DNA from: Silicimonas sp.
Lineage (GTDB): Bacteria > Pseudomonadota > Alphaproteobacteria > Rhodobacterales > Rhodobacteraceae
Length of the DNA: 64,000 bases
NCBI GenBank assembly: GCA_022826205.1
Contig: JAJDVJ010000110.1
Coordinates: 1-64,000 of the forward strand
Direction: 5' to 3'
Part shown: piece by piece, positions 35,717 through 44,607 of the stretch
How the letters are laid out: every line of letters starts with the position of its first letter
Numbering within the stretch: the first letter of the stretch is position 1
Translations under genes and position numbers: made by a program
The notes under the pieces: generated by a model
The model's database searches: none
Told to the model about the DNA's origin: nothing
What the model saw: only the letters and a program-made list of their open reading frames with translations

Positions 35717-35785
35717 GGGGCTGGCACCCTGTCTGGATGTTGGATGTCGCCGCACCACTCAAGAGGCGCGGCGACCTTGCTTGGC

Positions 35786-36757
35786 TTACTGCATCGCTGC
35801 ATCGAGCGGCTTGAGGTACCAGAAGTCCTCGATGTTCAGCGTGCTTGGATCGCCTTCAAGCTGACCGGCGGCAGTGTACCATTCCAGGTCCGCCATGGCT
35901 GCAGTGCGGCCGCCGCCGTCGGGGCTGTAGAGACCTGCCTCGACCGCATCGGCGTAGAAGCCGTCGAGTTCGGCGAGGATTTCCTCCGGAAGTTGGCCGA
36001 TCGGTCCGTCGGGGTCGGTTTCGCGGCGAACCATGGTGGGATCTTCGTGCATGTCGCGGTAGACGCTGAGAAGCGCATTAACGAAGATCTGCACGTCGCC
36101 CTCGTTCTGCTGGATCCAGTCGAGATTGCCGAACAGGGCTTCGTCGCTGGCCTCGACGTCGAACATTTCGAGCACGTTGAAATTGGCGCCAGCTTCGCTG
36201 CGCATCAGCTTGTTCTTGTTCGAAAGGTCGATGATGGTTGCATCGGCGCGTCCTCCAAGGAGCGCCGCCACGCGGTTTGCCGAGCCCGGCACGTAGGAGC
36301 GGTCACCGAACATCATACCCAGGCGGCTTTCGATGACGTTGGCAATCGCGTCCGTGCCACCTCCGCGCGAGTGCAACAGGATCGGCTCTCCGTCAAGGTC
36401 CTCAAGCATGCTGTACTTCTTCGTCGTGACCGGGAAGAATTTCAGCTTTGAGAGCTGAAACACGATCCGCAGCGGGGCCTTCGATCGTTGCATGGCCGCA
36501 TAGGGCGTGCCGAAGCCAATGTGCATCTGGCCGCTGAGCACCGCCTGGATAGCCAGTTCCTCGTCGGCAAACGCAGTCCATTCGTAATCGAGGCCGTTTG
36601 CCTTGGCGCGGTCCAATGCCACGAAGAACGCGGCCAGTTCGTCCGACGGAGTCTCTGCCAGTGCAATTCGGATCGTGTCGGCATTTGCCATCGACAATCC
36701 GAGCGCGAACGGCAAGGCCGTCACCGTGACCATGATTTTCTTCAAGATGCGTCTCAT
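35786..36757 (-). CDS. ABC importer substrate-binding protein, NMT1-like
   Basis: 323 aa with a signal peptide ('LPFALGLSMANA', cleavage about residue 26). The mature part starts 'DTIRIALAETPSDELAAFFV' and includes 'GQMHIGFGTPYAAMQRSKAP' and 'GTDAIANVIESRLGMMFGDR', a periplasmic-binding type II fold of the nitrate/sulfonate/taurine class. GGAGGAAAC lies just before ATG 36757. A divergent-looking GntR gene follows upstream on the same strand. Substrate is unknown; the linked FAH-family hydrolase hints at an organic acid or aromatic breakdown product. Confidence 0.82.
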   Translation of the reverse strand: MRRILKKIMVTVTALPFALGLSMANADTIRIALAETPSDELAAFFVALDRAKANGLDYEWTAFADEELAIQAVLSGQMHIGFGTPYAAMQRSKAPLRIVFQLSKLKFFPVTTKKYSMLEDLDGEPILLHSRGGGTDAIANVIESRLGMMFGDRSYVPGSANRVAALLGGRADATIIDLSNKNKLMRSEAGANFNVLEMFDVEASDEALFGNLDWIQQNEGDVQIFVNALLSVYRDMHEDPTMVRRETDPDGPIGQLPEEILAELDGFYADAVEAGLYSPDGGGRTAAMADLEWYTAAGQLEGDPSTLNIEDFWYLKPLDAAMQ

Positions 36758-36845
36758 CGTGTTTCCTCCATTAGATTGATGAGCAAGTCTGCTAGATGTT
36801 CCTGATTCAGGCACTGGTTCCTTCGTGCTGCCAAGTGGTTAGCTG

Positions 36846-37535
36846 TCATTCCTCCCCGAACAGACGTGTTGCGACGGAACTGAGATGCGTACGCATTGCT
36901 GCATGGGCGGCGACCGGATCCCGCGCCTCTACCGCGGCAGCAACCGCGTCATGCTCGACGTAACTGGGATGGTCCCGCGCGGGTTGCGGCGACTGCCGAA
37001 TGACCGTGCCCCATGCCACGGCGCGCCGGACCTGGTTCAGTTGATTGAACAGGGACAGCAGCAGCACGTTGTCCGTCGCCTCCGCAATGATCCTGTGAAA
37101 CGCATCGTCCCGCGCCTCGTAGGCTTCCCAGTTCGTTGCCTCCAGGCAGCGGCTGCAGGCCAGCTTCAAACGGATCACCGCCGCGTTCGAGGCGTTCAGT
37201 GCCGCTTCGCGAGCGATCGCCGGTTCCAGCGAAAGGCGTGCCCGCATCAGCTGGACGGGTGTCACCTGCCTTGTCAGTTCCGCCAGGCTGCCCGTGTCTG
37301 CGCTGTCGCCGTGGGCCGCGACGAACGTGCCCTTGCCGACATGACGCCAGATCGCGCCTTCGCGTTCCAGTGCGTCCAGCGCCCCGCGAAGCGTGTTCCG
37401 GCTCATGTCCAGCATGACCGTCAGTTCTCGCTCGGGCGGCAGCCTGTCGCCGGGCCGGAAGCTGCCCGCGGCGATGAACGTCCTGAGCGCGGTGACTGAG
37501 TCGTCTCGATCAATGAAGTCCGGTTTTGTCTGCAT
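36846..37535 (-). CDS. GntR-family regulator, FadR/FCD type
   Basis: 229 aa. The winged HTH is 'GDRLPPERELTVMLDMSRNT' with 'LRGALDALEREGAIWRHVGKGTF' (quoted in part), residues about 28-70. The FCD effector domain follows ('RARLSLEPAIAREAALNASN', 'DAFHRIIAEATDN'). ATG 37535 is preferred to a TTG eight codons upstream, which would lie inside the repeated motif region. It reads towards the importer genes and away from the FAH-family gene, so it probably controls one or both through the ATTGGTT repeats at 37547-37649. Confidence 0.85.
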   Translation of the reverse strand: MQTKPDFIDRDDSVTALRTFIAAGSFRPGDRLPPERELTVMLDMSRNTLRGALDALEREGAIWRHVGKGTFVAAHGDSADTGSLAELTRQVTPVQLMRARLSLEPAIAREAALNASNAAVIRLKLACSRCLEATNWEAYEARDDAFHRIIAEATDNVLLLSLFNQLNQVRRAVAWGTVIRQSPQPARDHPSYVEHDAVAAAVEARDPVAAHAAMRTHLSSVATRLFGEE

Positions 37536-37546
37536 GCGCCCGCCAA

Positions 37547-37665
37547 ATTGGTTGATCAATTTTCCAATATTGGTTCAAGATTGCCTGATTCTCGTTGCCA
37601 GCGCAATGAATTTCGGCAAAATTGAGTACTTTGGGGTGCCAGATTGGTTGAGATTGATTTGGCAC
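37547..37665. promoter_or_regulatory. Cluster of ATTGGTT repeats and palindromes between GntR and FAH-family genes
   Basis: ATTGGTT occurs in the same orientation at 37547-37553, 37569-37575 and 37643-37649. CCAATATTGG (37564-37573) is a perfect 10-bp palindrome overlapping the second copy. GTGCCA (37636-37641) and TGGCAC (37660-37665) form an inverted repeat around the third. The gap separates divergent genes, so these are likely operators, probably for the GntR protein. The motif is seen directly; the assignment is inferred. Confidence 0.5.
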
Positions 37666-37722
37666 GTCCGCTGCGATAAAGCGTGTGCGACTCAACCAAG
37701 CGTGTGAGGATCCTGAGTTCCA

Positions 37723-38409
37723 ATGCCGCAGTTTGCAATCGAAGTTCCACCAGTCGTGGCCTTGCCGATAGTCACGAATTCCGCTCTCTTTCCGGTCCGC
37801 CGGGTCTACTGCATAGGCCGCAACTACGCCGCCCACGCGATCGAGATGGGACACGACCCTGATCGCGAACCGCCGTTCTTCTTTCAGAAGAATCCCAGCA
37901 ATCTCACGTCGTCCGGGACCTTCCCGTACCCGCCCCAGAGTGACGATGTTCATCACGAGGTCGAAGTTGCGGTGATGCTGAAATCGGGCGGCACCGACAT
38001 AGCGGTTGGCGATGCGCTGGATCACGTGTTCGGCTATGCGTTGTCTCTGGACATGACTCGACGTGACCTGCAAGGCGTCCAGAAGAAAATGGGCCGACCG
38101 TGGGAGATCGGCAAGGCGTTCGAGCATTCGGCGCCGACAGGTCCGATTCATCCCGTGTCCGAGGTCGGCCATCTCGACAAGGGCCGCATCGCGCTGACGG
38201 TGAACGACGAGATCCGGCAGGACGGCGACATGAACCAGATGATCTGGAAGGTGCCGGAGATCATCGCCTACCTGTCGGAGTATTTCGAACTGGCGGCGGG
38301 CGACGTCATCCTTTCAGGAACGCCGGCCGGCGTTGGCCCGGTGGAAAAGGGTGACACAATGATCGCGGAGGCCGAAGGCCTCGGCAGCATGACAGTGTCA
38401 GTGGCGTAG
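37723..38409 (+). CDS. Fumarylacetoacetate-hydrolase-family enzyme (fumarylpyruvate hydrolase-like)
   Basis: 228 aa. 'RVYCIGRNYAAHAIEMG' (about 27), 'FFFQKNPSNLT' (about 52) and the metal ligands 'HHEVEVAVML' (about 76, E-x-E) with 'GDVILSGTPAGVGPV' near the end define the FAH superfamily. Closest pattern is fumarylpyruvate or acylpyruvate hydrolase, which cleaves C-C bonds of diketo acids in the cytoplasm. It is divergent from the GntR gene and is the only enzyme beside this importer. The true substrate is unknown. Confidence 0.85.
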   Translation: MPQFAIEVPPVVALPIVTNSALFPVRRVYCIGRNYAAHAIEMGHDPDREPPFFFQKNPSNLTSSGTFPYPPQSDDVHHEVEVAVMLKSGGTDIAVGDALDHVFGYALSLDMTRRDLQGVQKKMGRPWEIGKAFEHSAPTGPIHPVSEVGHLDKGRIALTVNDEIRQDGDMNQMIWKVPEIIAYLSEYFELAAGDVILSGTPAGVGPVEKGDTMIAEAEGLGSMTVSVA

Positions 38410-38481
38410 GGCATCAGGCCAGGTTGCAGGGCCGACGCTCGGTTGCGACCGCCCGCTTCCCTTTGCTTCGCGTACACACGC

Positions 38482-39066
38482 TCACGTCACGTAGCGGTAC
38501 GATGTTTCCACCGCATGCAGGAACGACGCGGCAGAGGAACTGGCAGACAACAGCAGGAACGCGTCATCTCCGGTTCGGACCGTCATCGCGCCCATATGCT
38601 CCATGACCGTCCTGCCGGTGTCGCCGATTTCAAAGGATGGCAGGTCAAGCGGGCAGATCCGTTCCATCGCGGAGAGCGTGTCGGGGCCGGCAACCTCCAG
38701 GACAATCCATCCATCTGTCTGATCGGTCGTGTAACCGGTTCCTCCCAGCCGTTCCTGCACGACCGCTTCTGCATCGGGCGTCGCGTGCGGGAAGATCAGC
38801 ATCATCTGGTCGGGTGCCGTCCGAACGGCCCGCACCTCGCCGCTGAGTGACGAGCGTGTCGGTTTGGGGACGTCCAGGGACCAGCCGTTCCTGAGCGCCT
38901 CCGCAAGCGCTTCCTCACCGCCCAGCGGCGTCGCGATCGAGACGATCGCCAGATCGTCACGTTCGACGATTCGATTGCCGGAAAGTTCCAGGCTTGCGCC
39001 GCCAAGGAGCGGCGCTGCTTCCAGGCTGATCTTATCCACGTTGGCGCACTCCATCCGGGTCGACAT
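38482..39066 (-). CDS. soxG: Sarcosine oxidase gamma subunit (or MgdD-like)
   Basis: 194 aa. Low-complexity family features such as 'GWIVLEVAGPDTLSAMERIC' and 'VMEHMGAMTVRTGDDAFLLL', with 'FLHAVETSYRY' at the end, match SoxG, a GcvT-like small subunit. Its start (39066, or 39054) lies within the end of soxA, so it is translationally linked. It completes the soxB-soxD-soxA-soxG order on the minus strand. The same layout is used by N-methylglutamate dehydrogenase (MgdABCD), so that enzyme is an alternative. Confidence 0.82.
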   Translation of the reverse strand: MSTRMECANVDKISLEAAPLLGGASLELSGNRIVERDDLAIVSIATPLGGEEALAEALRNGWSLDVPKPTRSSLSGEVRAVRTAPDQMMLIFPHATPDAEAVVQERLGGTGYTTDQTDGWIVLEVAGPDTLSAMERICPLDLPSFEIGDTGRTVMEHMGAMTVRTGDDAFLLLSASSSAASFLHAVETSYRYVT

Positions 39067-41935
39067 GGTGGGGCGAGCAGACCTCGACAAGGACATCCTG
39101 ATCGCGGACGGGCGAATAGGCCCGGATCGTCTCGCCGATTCGATCCGTACCTCGCTTCAGGAAGCCGAGACCCACTGAAGTCCCGAGTTCGGGTGAATAG
39201 GCGACCGAAGTCATCCAGCCCTGGTCGTGGGCCATGTCCGCCGGATCGCCCGGATTCAGGAAATGTGCGCCTGCGGTCAGGATGACGGAACGATCAACGG
39301 GCCGGAACCCGGCAAGGCGCATCCCGTCGTCCTCGTTCATTGCTTCGCGTCCCGACAGTTTCAGCCCGATCGCATCCTTCGATCTGGAAAGCATGCCTCC
39401 GAGTCCAAGCATCCGAGCTGTGGTCTGGCCGGTGATTTCGTTGCCGGCCACGTGGCCCTTCTCGATGCGCAGGACGCCAAGCGCCTCGGTTCCGTATGGC
39501 ACGGCATCGAATTCCTCTCCCGCCTTCATCAATGCCCGGATCATGCTGTCGCCGTAGCGCGCGGGCACGGCGATCTCGTAGGCAAGCTCGCCCGAGAAGG
39601 AAATCCGAAAAAGCCTGGCGGGCGTGCCGCCAAACACCGAGCACTCCGCGCAGGCCATGAACGGGAAGGCGTCATTCGAGAGATCGAGATCATCGACCAC
39701 TTTCGAGAGCAGCGCCCGGGAATTCGGACCGGCAACCGCGAACTGCGCCCAGCCGTCGGTCGTCGAAATCAGGTGCACGTCCAGGTCGGGCCAGAGGCAC
39801 TGGCGAGCGAATTCCAGGTTGCGGAACACCAGCACCGCGTTGGCGGTCGTGGTGGTCATCACGAAGTGGCTTTCCGAAAGCCGGGCCGTGGTCCCGTCGT
39901 CGTAGCAAATGCCGTCCTCGCGAAGCATAAGGCCGTAGCGAACCTTGCCGATGGGAAGTTTCAGGAACGCGTTGGCGTAGACCCGGTTCAGGAACTCGGC
40001 AGCATCGCGTCCCTGGATGTCTATCTTCCCGAGCGTGGTCACGTCGCAGATGCCGACCGACTTTCGAACGCGGGACGCCTCGCGGTCCACACTGTCGCGC
40101 CAGCCCTTTTCACCTGGCCGCTTGAACCACTGCGCACGCAGCCACATGCCTGCTTCCATGAAGTCGGCACCGTTCTCCTCTGCCCACTTGTGACTAGGAG
40201 TCAGGCGATGCGGGCGGAAGTGCTTGCCGCGCGCGCGCCCTGCGAATGCGCCGATGGCGACCGGCGTGTAGGGCGGCCGAAATATGGTGGTTCCCGTCTC
40301 TTCGATGCTCTTTCCGGCGGATTCTGCCATCAGGGCGAGCCCCAGGACGTTGGCCGTCCTGCCCTGGTCCGTCGCCATTCCCAGCGTCGTGTAGCGCTTC
40401 AAGTGCTCGACCGACCGGAATCCTTCCTGGTGACTCTGCCGGATGTCCTTGGTCGTGACGTCGTTCTGGAGATCCACCCATGCCCGCTTGCGAAGTCCCG
40501 TAACCTGCCAGAACGGAGCTGCAGCAAAGCTCTCGTCCGCTGCCTTCGCTGGCGTGCCCGGAGGCCTCTCGGCACCGAGATCCTCGGCAATTCCGACAGC
40601 CGCTCCGTGACCTTCCCGTATTGCCGCCGCAAGCGACATGGTCCCGTTCGCGGCACCCGCCACGCTCATGCCCGGCGGGAGCTCGCCGCCTGGAACAAAG
40701 CCGACGACATCGGCATTCCAGACCGGACGGCCGCGATGATGACAGGTGAGATGCACGTTTGGCGACCATCCGCCCGACACGGCCAGGCAATCGGCTTCCA
40801 CACGGCGGCCGTCGCCGAGGCGAATTGCACGGATCCCGCCGCGCCCGATCGTGTCCACCACGGTGTTGCCCTGGCGGGTGTCAACAACTGCCGAGATCCC
40901 AATGCCCTTGCCGCTCAAGTCCTCGGCTGTGCGCAGTCCGTCATCGTTGTTCGTGAACACCGCAATGTTTCTGCCCGGCGCGACGCCGAATCGGTTTACG
41001 TAGGCGCGTACGGCACCTGCCAGCATGATTCCCGGACGGTCGTTGTTGCCAAAGGCAATGGACCGCTCTGTAGCTCCTGCTGCGAGCAGGGCGCGTCGCG
41101 AGTAGATGCGCCAGAGCACCTGGCGCGGCCTGTCTTCGGCATCGGCGAGGTGATCAGTGCGGCGTTCGAGTGCGCCGTAGATTCCATGATCGAATGCGCC
41201 GTAGACGGTTGTGCGCGTCATCAGCCGCACATTGCCGTTGCCGGCGAGTTCGGCAGTGACTGCGGCCGCCCAGTCCGCGCCGGACTGTTCGTCGACTTCA
41301 TGGGTTTCGGCGTTGAGGCGCCCTCCCGGAACGAAGTCCTCGTCTGCCAGAATCACGCGAAGCCCAGATCGTGCGGCTGCCAGTGCAGCGGAAAGGCCGG
41401 CCGGTCCGGCGCCGATCACAAGGAGGTCGCAGTGCAGGAATCCGTGATCGTAAACATCCGGGTCCGGCTGCATGGGAAGCCGACCCAGGCCTGCGGAGGC
41501 GCGAATCAACGGTTCGTAGAGCTTCTCCCAAAACGCCTTCGGCCACATGAAGGTCTTGTAGTAGAAGCCGGCCGATAGGAAGGGTGACAGGAGATCGTTG
41601 GCCGCCATAAGGTCGAAGGCGAGGGTGCCTCGATGGTTCTGGCTGGTGGCGTTCAGGCCTTCGAACAGTTCGATTGTCGTGGCCCGCGTGTTGGGTTCCT
41701 GCGCGGCCCCTTCCCGGAGCTGAACAAGCGCATTGGGCTCTTCCGACCCGGACGTGAAAATGCCGCGCGGGCGGTGATACTTGAACGACCGGCCTACGAG
41801 GCGCTCGCCGTTGGCAAGCAAGGCGGAGGCAAGCGTGTCGCCGTGATATCCGGTCATCCAGCGGCCGTTCCAGCTGAATGAGAGCGTTCGCGACCGGTCG
41901 ACCATGCCGCCGTCGATTCGCATGGCTTGGGTCAT
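39032..41935 (-). CDS. soxA: Sarcosine oxidase alpha subunit (or MgdC-like)
   Basis: 967 aa, the normal length. An N-terminal 2Fe-2S-like Fer2 fold without cysteines ('GYHGDTLASALLANGERLVG', 'KYHRPRGIF') is followed by an NAD-binding GxGxxG 'LVIGAGPAGLSAALAAARSG' (about 172). The C-terminal 400 residues are a GcvT/aminomethyltransferase-like folate domain ('KSVGICDVTTLGKIDIQG', 'FVMTTTTANAV'). With SoxB it oxidises sarcosine to glycine and passes the methyl group to tetrahydrofolate as 5,10-methylene-THF. ATG 41935 overlaps the soxD stop by 4 nt. Confidence 0.92.
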   Translation of the reverse strand: MTQAMRIDGGMVDRSRTLSFSWNGRWMTGYHGDTLASALLANGERLVGRSFKYHRPRGIFTSGSEEPNALVQLREGAAQEPNTRATTIELFEGLNATSQNHRGTLAFDLMAANDLLSPFLSAGFYYKTFMWPKAFWEKLYEPLIRASAGLGRLPMQPDPDVYDHGFLHCDLLVIGAGPAGLSAALAAARSGLRVILADEDFVPGGRLNAETHEVDEQSGADWAAAVTAELAGNGNVRLMTRTTVYGAFDHGIYGALERRTDHLADAEDRPRQVLWRIYSRRALLAAGATERSIAFGNNDRPGIMLAGAVRAYVNRFGVAPGRNIAVFTNNDDGLRTAEDLSGKGIGISAVVDTRQGNTVVDTIGRGGIRAIRLGDGRRVEADCLAVSGGWSPNVHLTCHHRGRPVWNADVVGFVPGGELPPGMSVAGAANGTMSLAAAIREGHGAAVGIAEDLGAERPPGTPAKAADESFAAAPFWQVTGLRKRAWVDLQNDVTTKDIRQSHQEGFRSVEHLKRYTTLGMATDQGRTANVLGLALMAESAGKSIEETGTTIFRPPYTPVAIGAFAGRARGKHFRPHRLTPSHKWAEENGADFMEAGMWLRAQWFKRPGEKGWRDSVDREASRVRKSVGICDVTTLGKIDIQGRDAAEFLNRVYANAFLKLPIGKVRYGLMLREDGICYDDGTTARLSESHFVMTTTTANAVLVFRNLEFARQCLWPDLDVHLISTTDGWAQFAVAGPNSRALLSKVVDDLDLSNDAFPFMACAECSVFGGTPARLFRISFSGELAYEIAVPARYGDSMIRALMKAGEEFDAVPYGTEALGVLRIEKGHVAGNEITGQTTARMLGLGGMLSRSKDAIGLKLSGREAMNEDDGMRLAGFRPVDRSVILTAGAHFLNPGDPADMAHDQGWMTSVAYSPELGTSVGLGFLKRGTDRIGETIRAYSPVRDQDVLVEVCSPHHVDPDGVRQRG

Positions 41936-42246
41936 CGCGACCGTCCCCGGGCGCGGGCGACGTCTCTGGCGAGTTCCACCTTGATCACGTCATGGGTCAG
42001 GGTGCTGCGCGTTACCACCAGCCACGAGCGGTCGCCCTGCTCGTGGTACCAGAGCTCGCGGTGTTCGCCCGCCGGGTTGTCCCTTACGTACGCGTAGTCA
42101 TGCATTTCCTCGGAGGCGGAATTCATGCCGTCGGGGCGGTCGATCAGGCACGCATCTCCAAGAACGACGAATTCCGCCGCGTCTCGGGGGCCTAGCAAAG
42201 GATGGTTGATGATCATCCGCGGCGCCTTTCCGCCCGTCCTTGCCAT
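41932..42246 (-). CDS. soxD: Sarcosine oxidase delta subunit, lacking the zinc-binding cysteines
   Basis: 104 aa. 'GPRDAAEFVVLGDACLIDRP' and 'MHDYAYVRDNPAGEHRELWY' (about 48) are SoxD features. In characterised SoxD a CPxCG at the start and a later Cys bind zinc. Here the corresponding positions read 'NHPLLGPR' and 'HEQGDRSW', so all three cysteines are missing. The protein is therefore from a divergent subfamily and may fold without metal. It overlaps soxA by 4 nt and follows soxB after 35 bp. Confidence 0.85.
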   Translation of the reverse strand: MARTGGKAPRMIINHPLLGPRDAAEFVVLGDACLIDRPDGMNSASEEMHDYAYVRDNPAGEHRELWYHEQGDRSWLVVTRSTLTHDVIKVELARDVARARGRSR

Positions 42247-42281
42247 GATCCGTTGCGTGTCGTCGGTCGCATGTCCGTTCC

Positions 42282-43532
42282 TCAGTGCAGGTTGGGTTGG
42301 GCCCCCACGCCCTTTTCGTCGATCATCGCTCCCTGTCGAAAGCGATCAAGGCGGAAGGAGCGGGCGGTCTCATGGGGTTGGCCGGTCGCAAGAAGATGAG
42401 CGTAGCAGTATCCAGAGGCAGGCGTCGCCTTGAAGCCGCCGTAGCACCACCCGGCATTCAGGTAGAGCCCCTCGACATGGGTCTTGTCGATGAAGGGGGA
42501 GCCGTCCATGGACATGTCCATTACGCCGCCCCACATCCGGAGCAGGCGCGCTCGTCCGATCATCGGCATGATCGCCATGCCGCCCTCGCAGACGTCCTCA
42601 ACGACTGGCAGGTTGCCGCGCTGCGCGTAGGTATTGTAGCCGTCGATGTCACCGCCGAAGACCAGCCCGCCTTTGTCTGACTGGCTGACATAGAAGTGGC
42701 CCGCACCAAAGGTGATGACCCCGGGCAGCACTGGCTTAAGCCCTTCGGAAACAAAGGCCTGGAGCACGTGGCTCTCGATGGGAAGGCGCATTCCGGCGAG
42801 TGCGGCTACCCGAGATGACGATCCCGCCGCACACATGGCGACCTTTTTTGCCTTGATCGGCCCCTTGGCGGTCTCGACACCGAGACAACGACCGTCCTTG
42901 ATGTCGATTCCCGTCACCTCGCAGTTCTGGATGATGTCGACGCCACGCTGGTCTGCGCCTCGTGCATAGCCCCAGGCCACGGCGTCGTGGCGCACCGTGC
43001 CACCCCTGGGTTGCCACAGTGCTCCCGTGATCGGAAAGCGAGCGTTTTCATGGTCGAGGTACGGGCACATCCTGCGGATCTCGTCGGGTCCCAGGACCAT
43101 GGCATCCGCGCCCGACAGCCGCATGGCGTTGCCGCGCCGGACAAAGGCGTCCCTTTGCGGATCGGAGTGGCACAGGTTCAGGATGCCGCGCTGGCTGACC
43201 ATCGCGTTGTAGTTGAAGTCCTGCTCCAGCCCTTCCCAAAGCTTGAGCGAGAACTCGTAGAATGGCTGGTTTCCTTCGAGAAGGTAGTTCGAGCGGATGA
43301 TGGTCGTGTTGCGGCCGATGTTTCCTGACCCGAGCCAGCCCTTTTCGAGCACGGCAACGCTGCGCTCGCCGAATTCCTTGGCGAGGTAGTATGCCGTCGA
43401 AAGCCCGTGGCCCCCGCCGCCGATGATGACGATGTCGTACTCCGGCTTGGGCTCCGGTTCGCGCCAGACCGGCTGCCATCCGCGGTTGCCTGTCAGGCCC
43501 TCTTTAAGGATTCTCAGTGCCGAGTATCGCAT
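42282..43532 (-). CDS. soxB: Sarcosine oxidase beta subunit (or MgdA-like)
   Basis: 416 aa. 'RYSALRILKEGLTGNRGWQP' at the start, the FAD motif 'IVIIGGGGHGLSTAYYLAKE' (about 34-53) and 'WLGSGNIGRNTTIIRSNYL' (covalent-FMN and active-site area, about 66), then 'GWCYGGFKATPASG' near the end, match SoxB. It carries the flavins that oxidise the N-methyl amine. First gene of soxBDAG; a GlxA-type regulator gene starts 58 bp away in the other direction, so this gap probably holds both promoters. Confidence 0.93.
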   Translation of the reverse strand: MRYSALRILKEGLTGNRGWQPVWREPEPKPEYDIVIIGGGGHGLSTAYYLAKEFGERSVAVLEKGWLGSGNIGRNTTIIRSNYLLEGNQPFYEFSLKLWEGLEQDFNYNAMVSQRGILNLCHSDPQRDAFVRRGNAMRLSGADAMVLGPDEIRRMCPYLDHENARFPITGALWQPRGGTVRHDAVAWGYARGADQRGVDIIQNCEVTGIDIKDGRCLGVETAKGPIKAKKVAMCAAGSSSRVAALAGMRLPIESHVLQAFVSEGLKPVLPGVITFGAGHFYVSQSDKGGLVFGGDIDGYNTYAQRGNLPVVEDVCEGGMAIMPMIGRARLLRMWGGVMDMSMDGSPFIDKTHVEGLYLNAGWCYGGFKATPASGYCYAHLLATGQPHETARSFRLDRFRQGAMIDEKGVGAQPNLH

Positions 43533-43590
43533 TGCGTTCTTGCCGACTTGGTTCAGTATCGGGCAATAGTGGGAGACCTCGACCTTTCAT

Positions 43591-44586
43591 ATGCTGGAAT
43601 TGGACAGAAACTTTCGAATTCAGGACCTTTCAGGTTCAATGGAGATCAGCCCGTTCCGGGTCGGCATCCTGCCGGTTCCTGGGTTTGCCTTGATGTCCTA
43701 TGCTTGCACAGTCGAACCGTTGCGCGCGGCAAATCTGCTTTCGGATTCGAAACTGTATGAGATCGTCCATTTTTCTTCCGGCGGTCCGGTTCCGAGTTCT
43801 GGTGCCGCCTTGATTGAAAGGACGAGCCGCCCCGGAGGCGCAAAGGATCTTGACTTGCTCCTTGTTGTGGCGGGCGGCGACCCGTTCGCGTTCGACGATG
43901 CGGCGGTCCTTGAATGGTTGCGGCTTCTCGACACTCAGGGCGTACGAATCGGCGGTGTGTCCGGCGGCTCCGTCATCCTTGCAATGGCGGGTCTGATGGA
44001 GGGTCGGCGCATGACCGTTCATTGGGAACACGCGGCGGCACTTTCCGAGATTCATCCGGATTGCCTGATTGAGCGACGCCTCTACGTGATGGACCGCGAC
44101 CGCGTGACATGCGGCGGCGGCACTGCGCCTCTCGACCTCATGCATGCCCTGATCTCCAGCCAATGGGGCGGAGGATTTGCCCGACTCGTCAGTGACTGGT
44201 TCCTGCATACGGACGTACGCGCCGCCGCTGACCCGCAGCGTGGCAATCTGGCCGAGCGACTCGGCAGCAACTCTCCGCATCTGGTCGAAGCCGTGTCTGC
44301 AATGGAGGACCATATCGCCGATCCATTGTCCCTGTCCCAGCTTGCAATGGTGGCAGGGGTGACGCCCAGGCACTTGAATCGGCTGTTTGCGGAGCGGCTT
44401 GGACGGAGTACGATGGCATACTACAGGTCAATGCGCCTTGACGTTGCGCAACGGCTGATCAAGAACACGCCAATGTCCATCGCGGAGGTTTCGGAAGCCA
44501 CTGGTTTTGTCACGTCGAGTCACTTTTCCGGCGCGTACAGGCAGAATTTTGGCGTTAGTCCGCGCAGGGGTCGGCAGGTCGATTAG
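43591..44586 (+). CDS. GlxA/GbdR/SouR-like AraC-family regulator
   Basis: 331 aa. Residues about 20-190 are a DJ-1/PfpI (amidotransferase-like) sensor domain ('FRVGILPVPGFALMSYACTV', 'LLVVAGGDPFAF', 'GVSGGSVILAMAGLM'). Residues about 230-325 are the double HTH of AraC ('LSLSQLAMVAGVTPRHLNRL', 'SIAEVSEATGFVTSSHFS'). This architecture includes the Pseudomonas GbdR and SouR regulators of glycine betaine and sarcosine catabolism and rhizobial GlxA. Being divergent from soxBDAG and upstream of GlxBCD-like genes, it probably activates the sox operon. The ligand is inferred. Confidence 0.87.
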   Translation: MLELDRNFRIQDLSGSMEISPFRVGILPVPGFALMSYACTVEPLRAANLLSDSKLYEIVHFSSGGPVPSSGAALIERTSRPGGAKDLDLLLVVAGGDPFAFDDAAVLEWLRLLDTQGVRIGGVSGGSVILAMAGLMEGRRMTVHWEHAAALSEIHPDCLIERRLYVMDRDRVTCGGGTAPLDLMHALISSQWGGGFARLVSDWFLHTDVRAAADPQRGNLAERLGSNSPHLVEAVSAMEDHIADPLSLSQLAMVAGVTPRHLNRLFAERLGRSTMAYYRSMRLDVAQRLIKNTPMSIAEVSEATGFVTSSHFSGAYRQNFGVSPRRGRQVD

Positions 44587-44607
44587 GCACTGGAAGGGGA
44601 ATCGATC

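Noticed and set aside
39227-41578. A 783-codon plus-strand open frame opposite soxA
   Set aside because: Antisense to soxA with no recognisable domains; long open antisense frames are common at this GC content.
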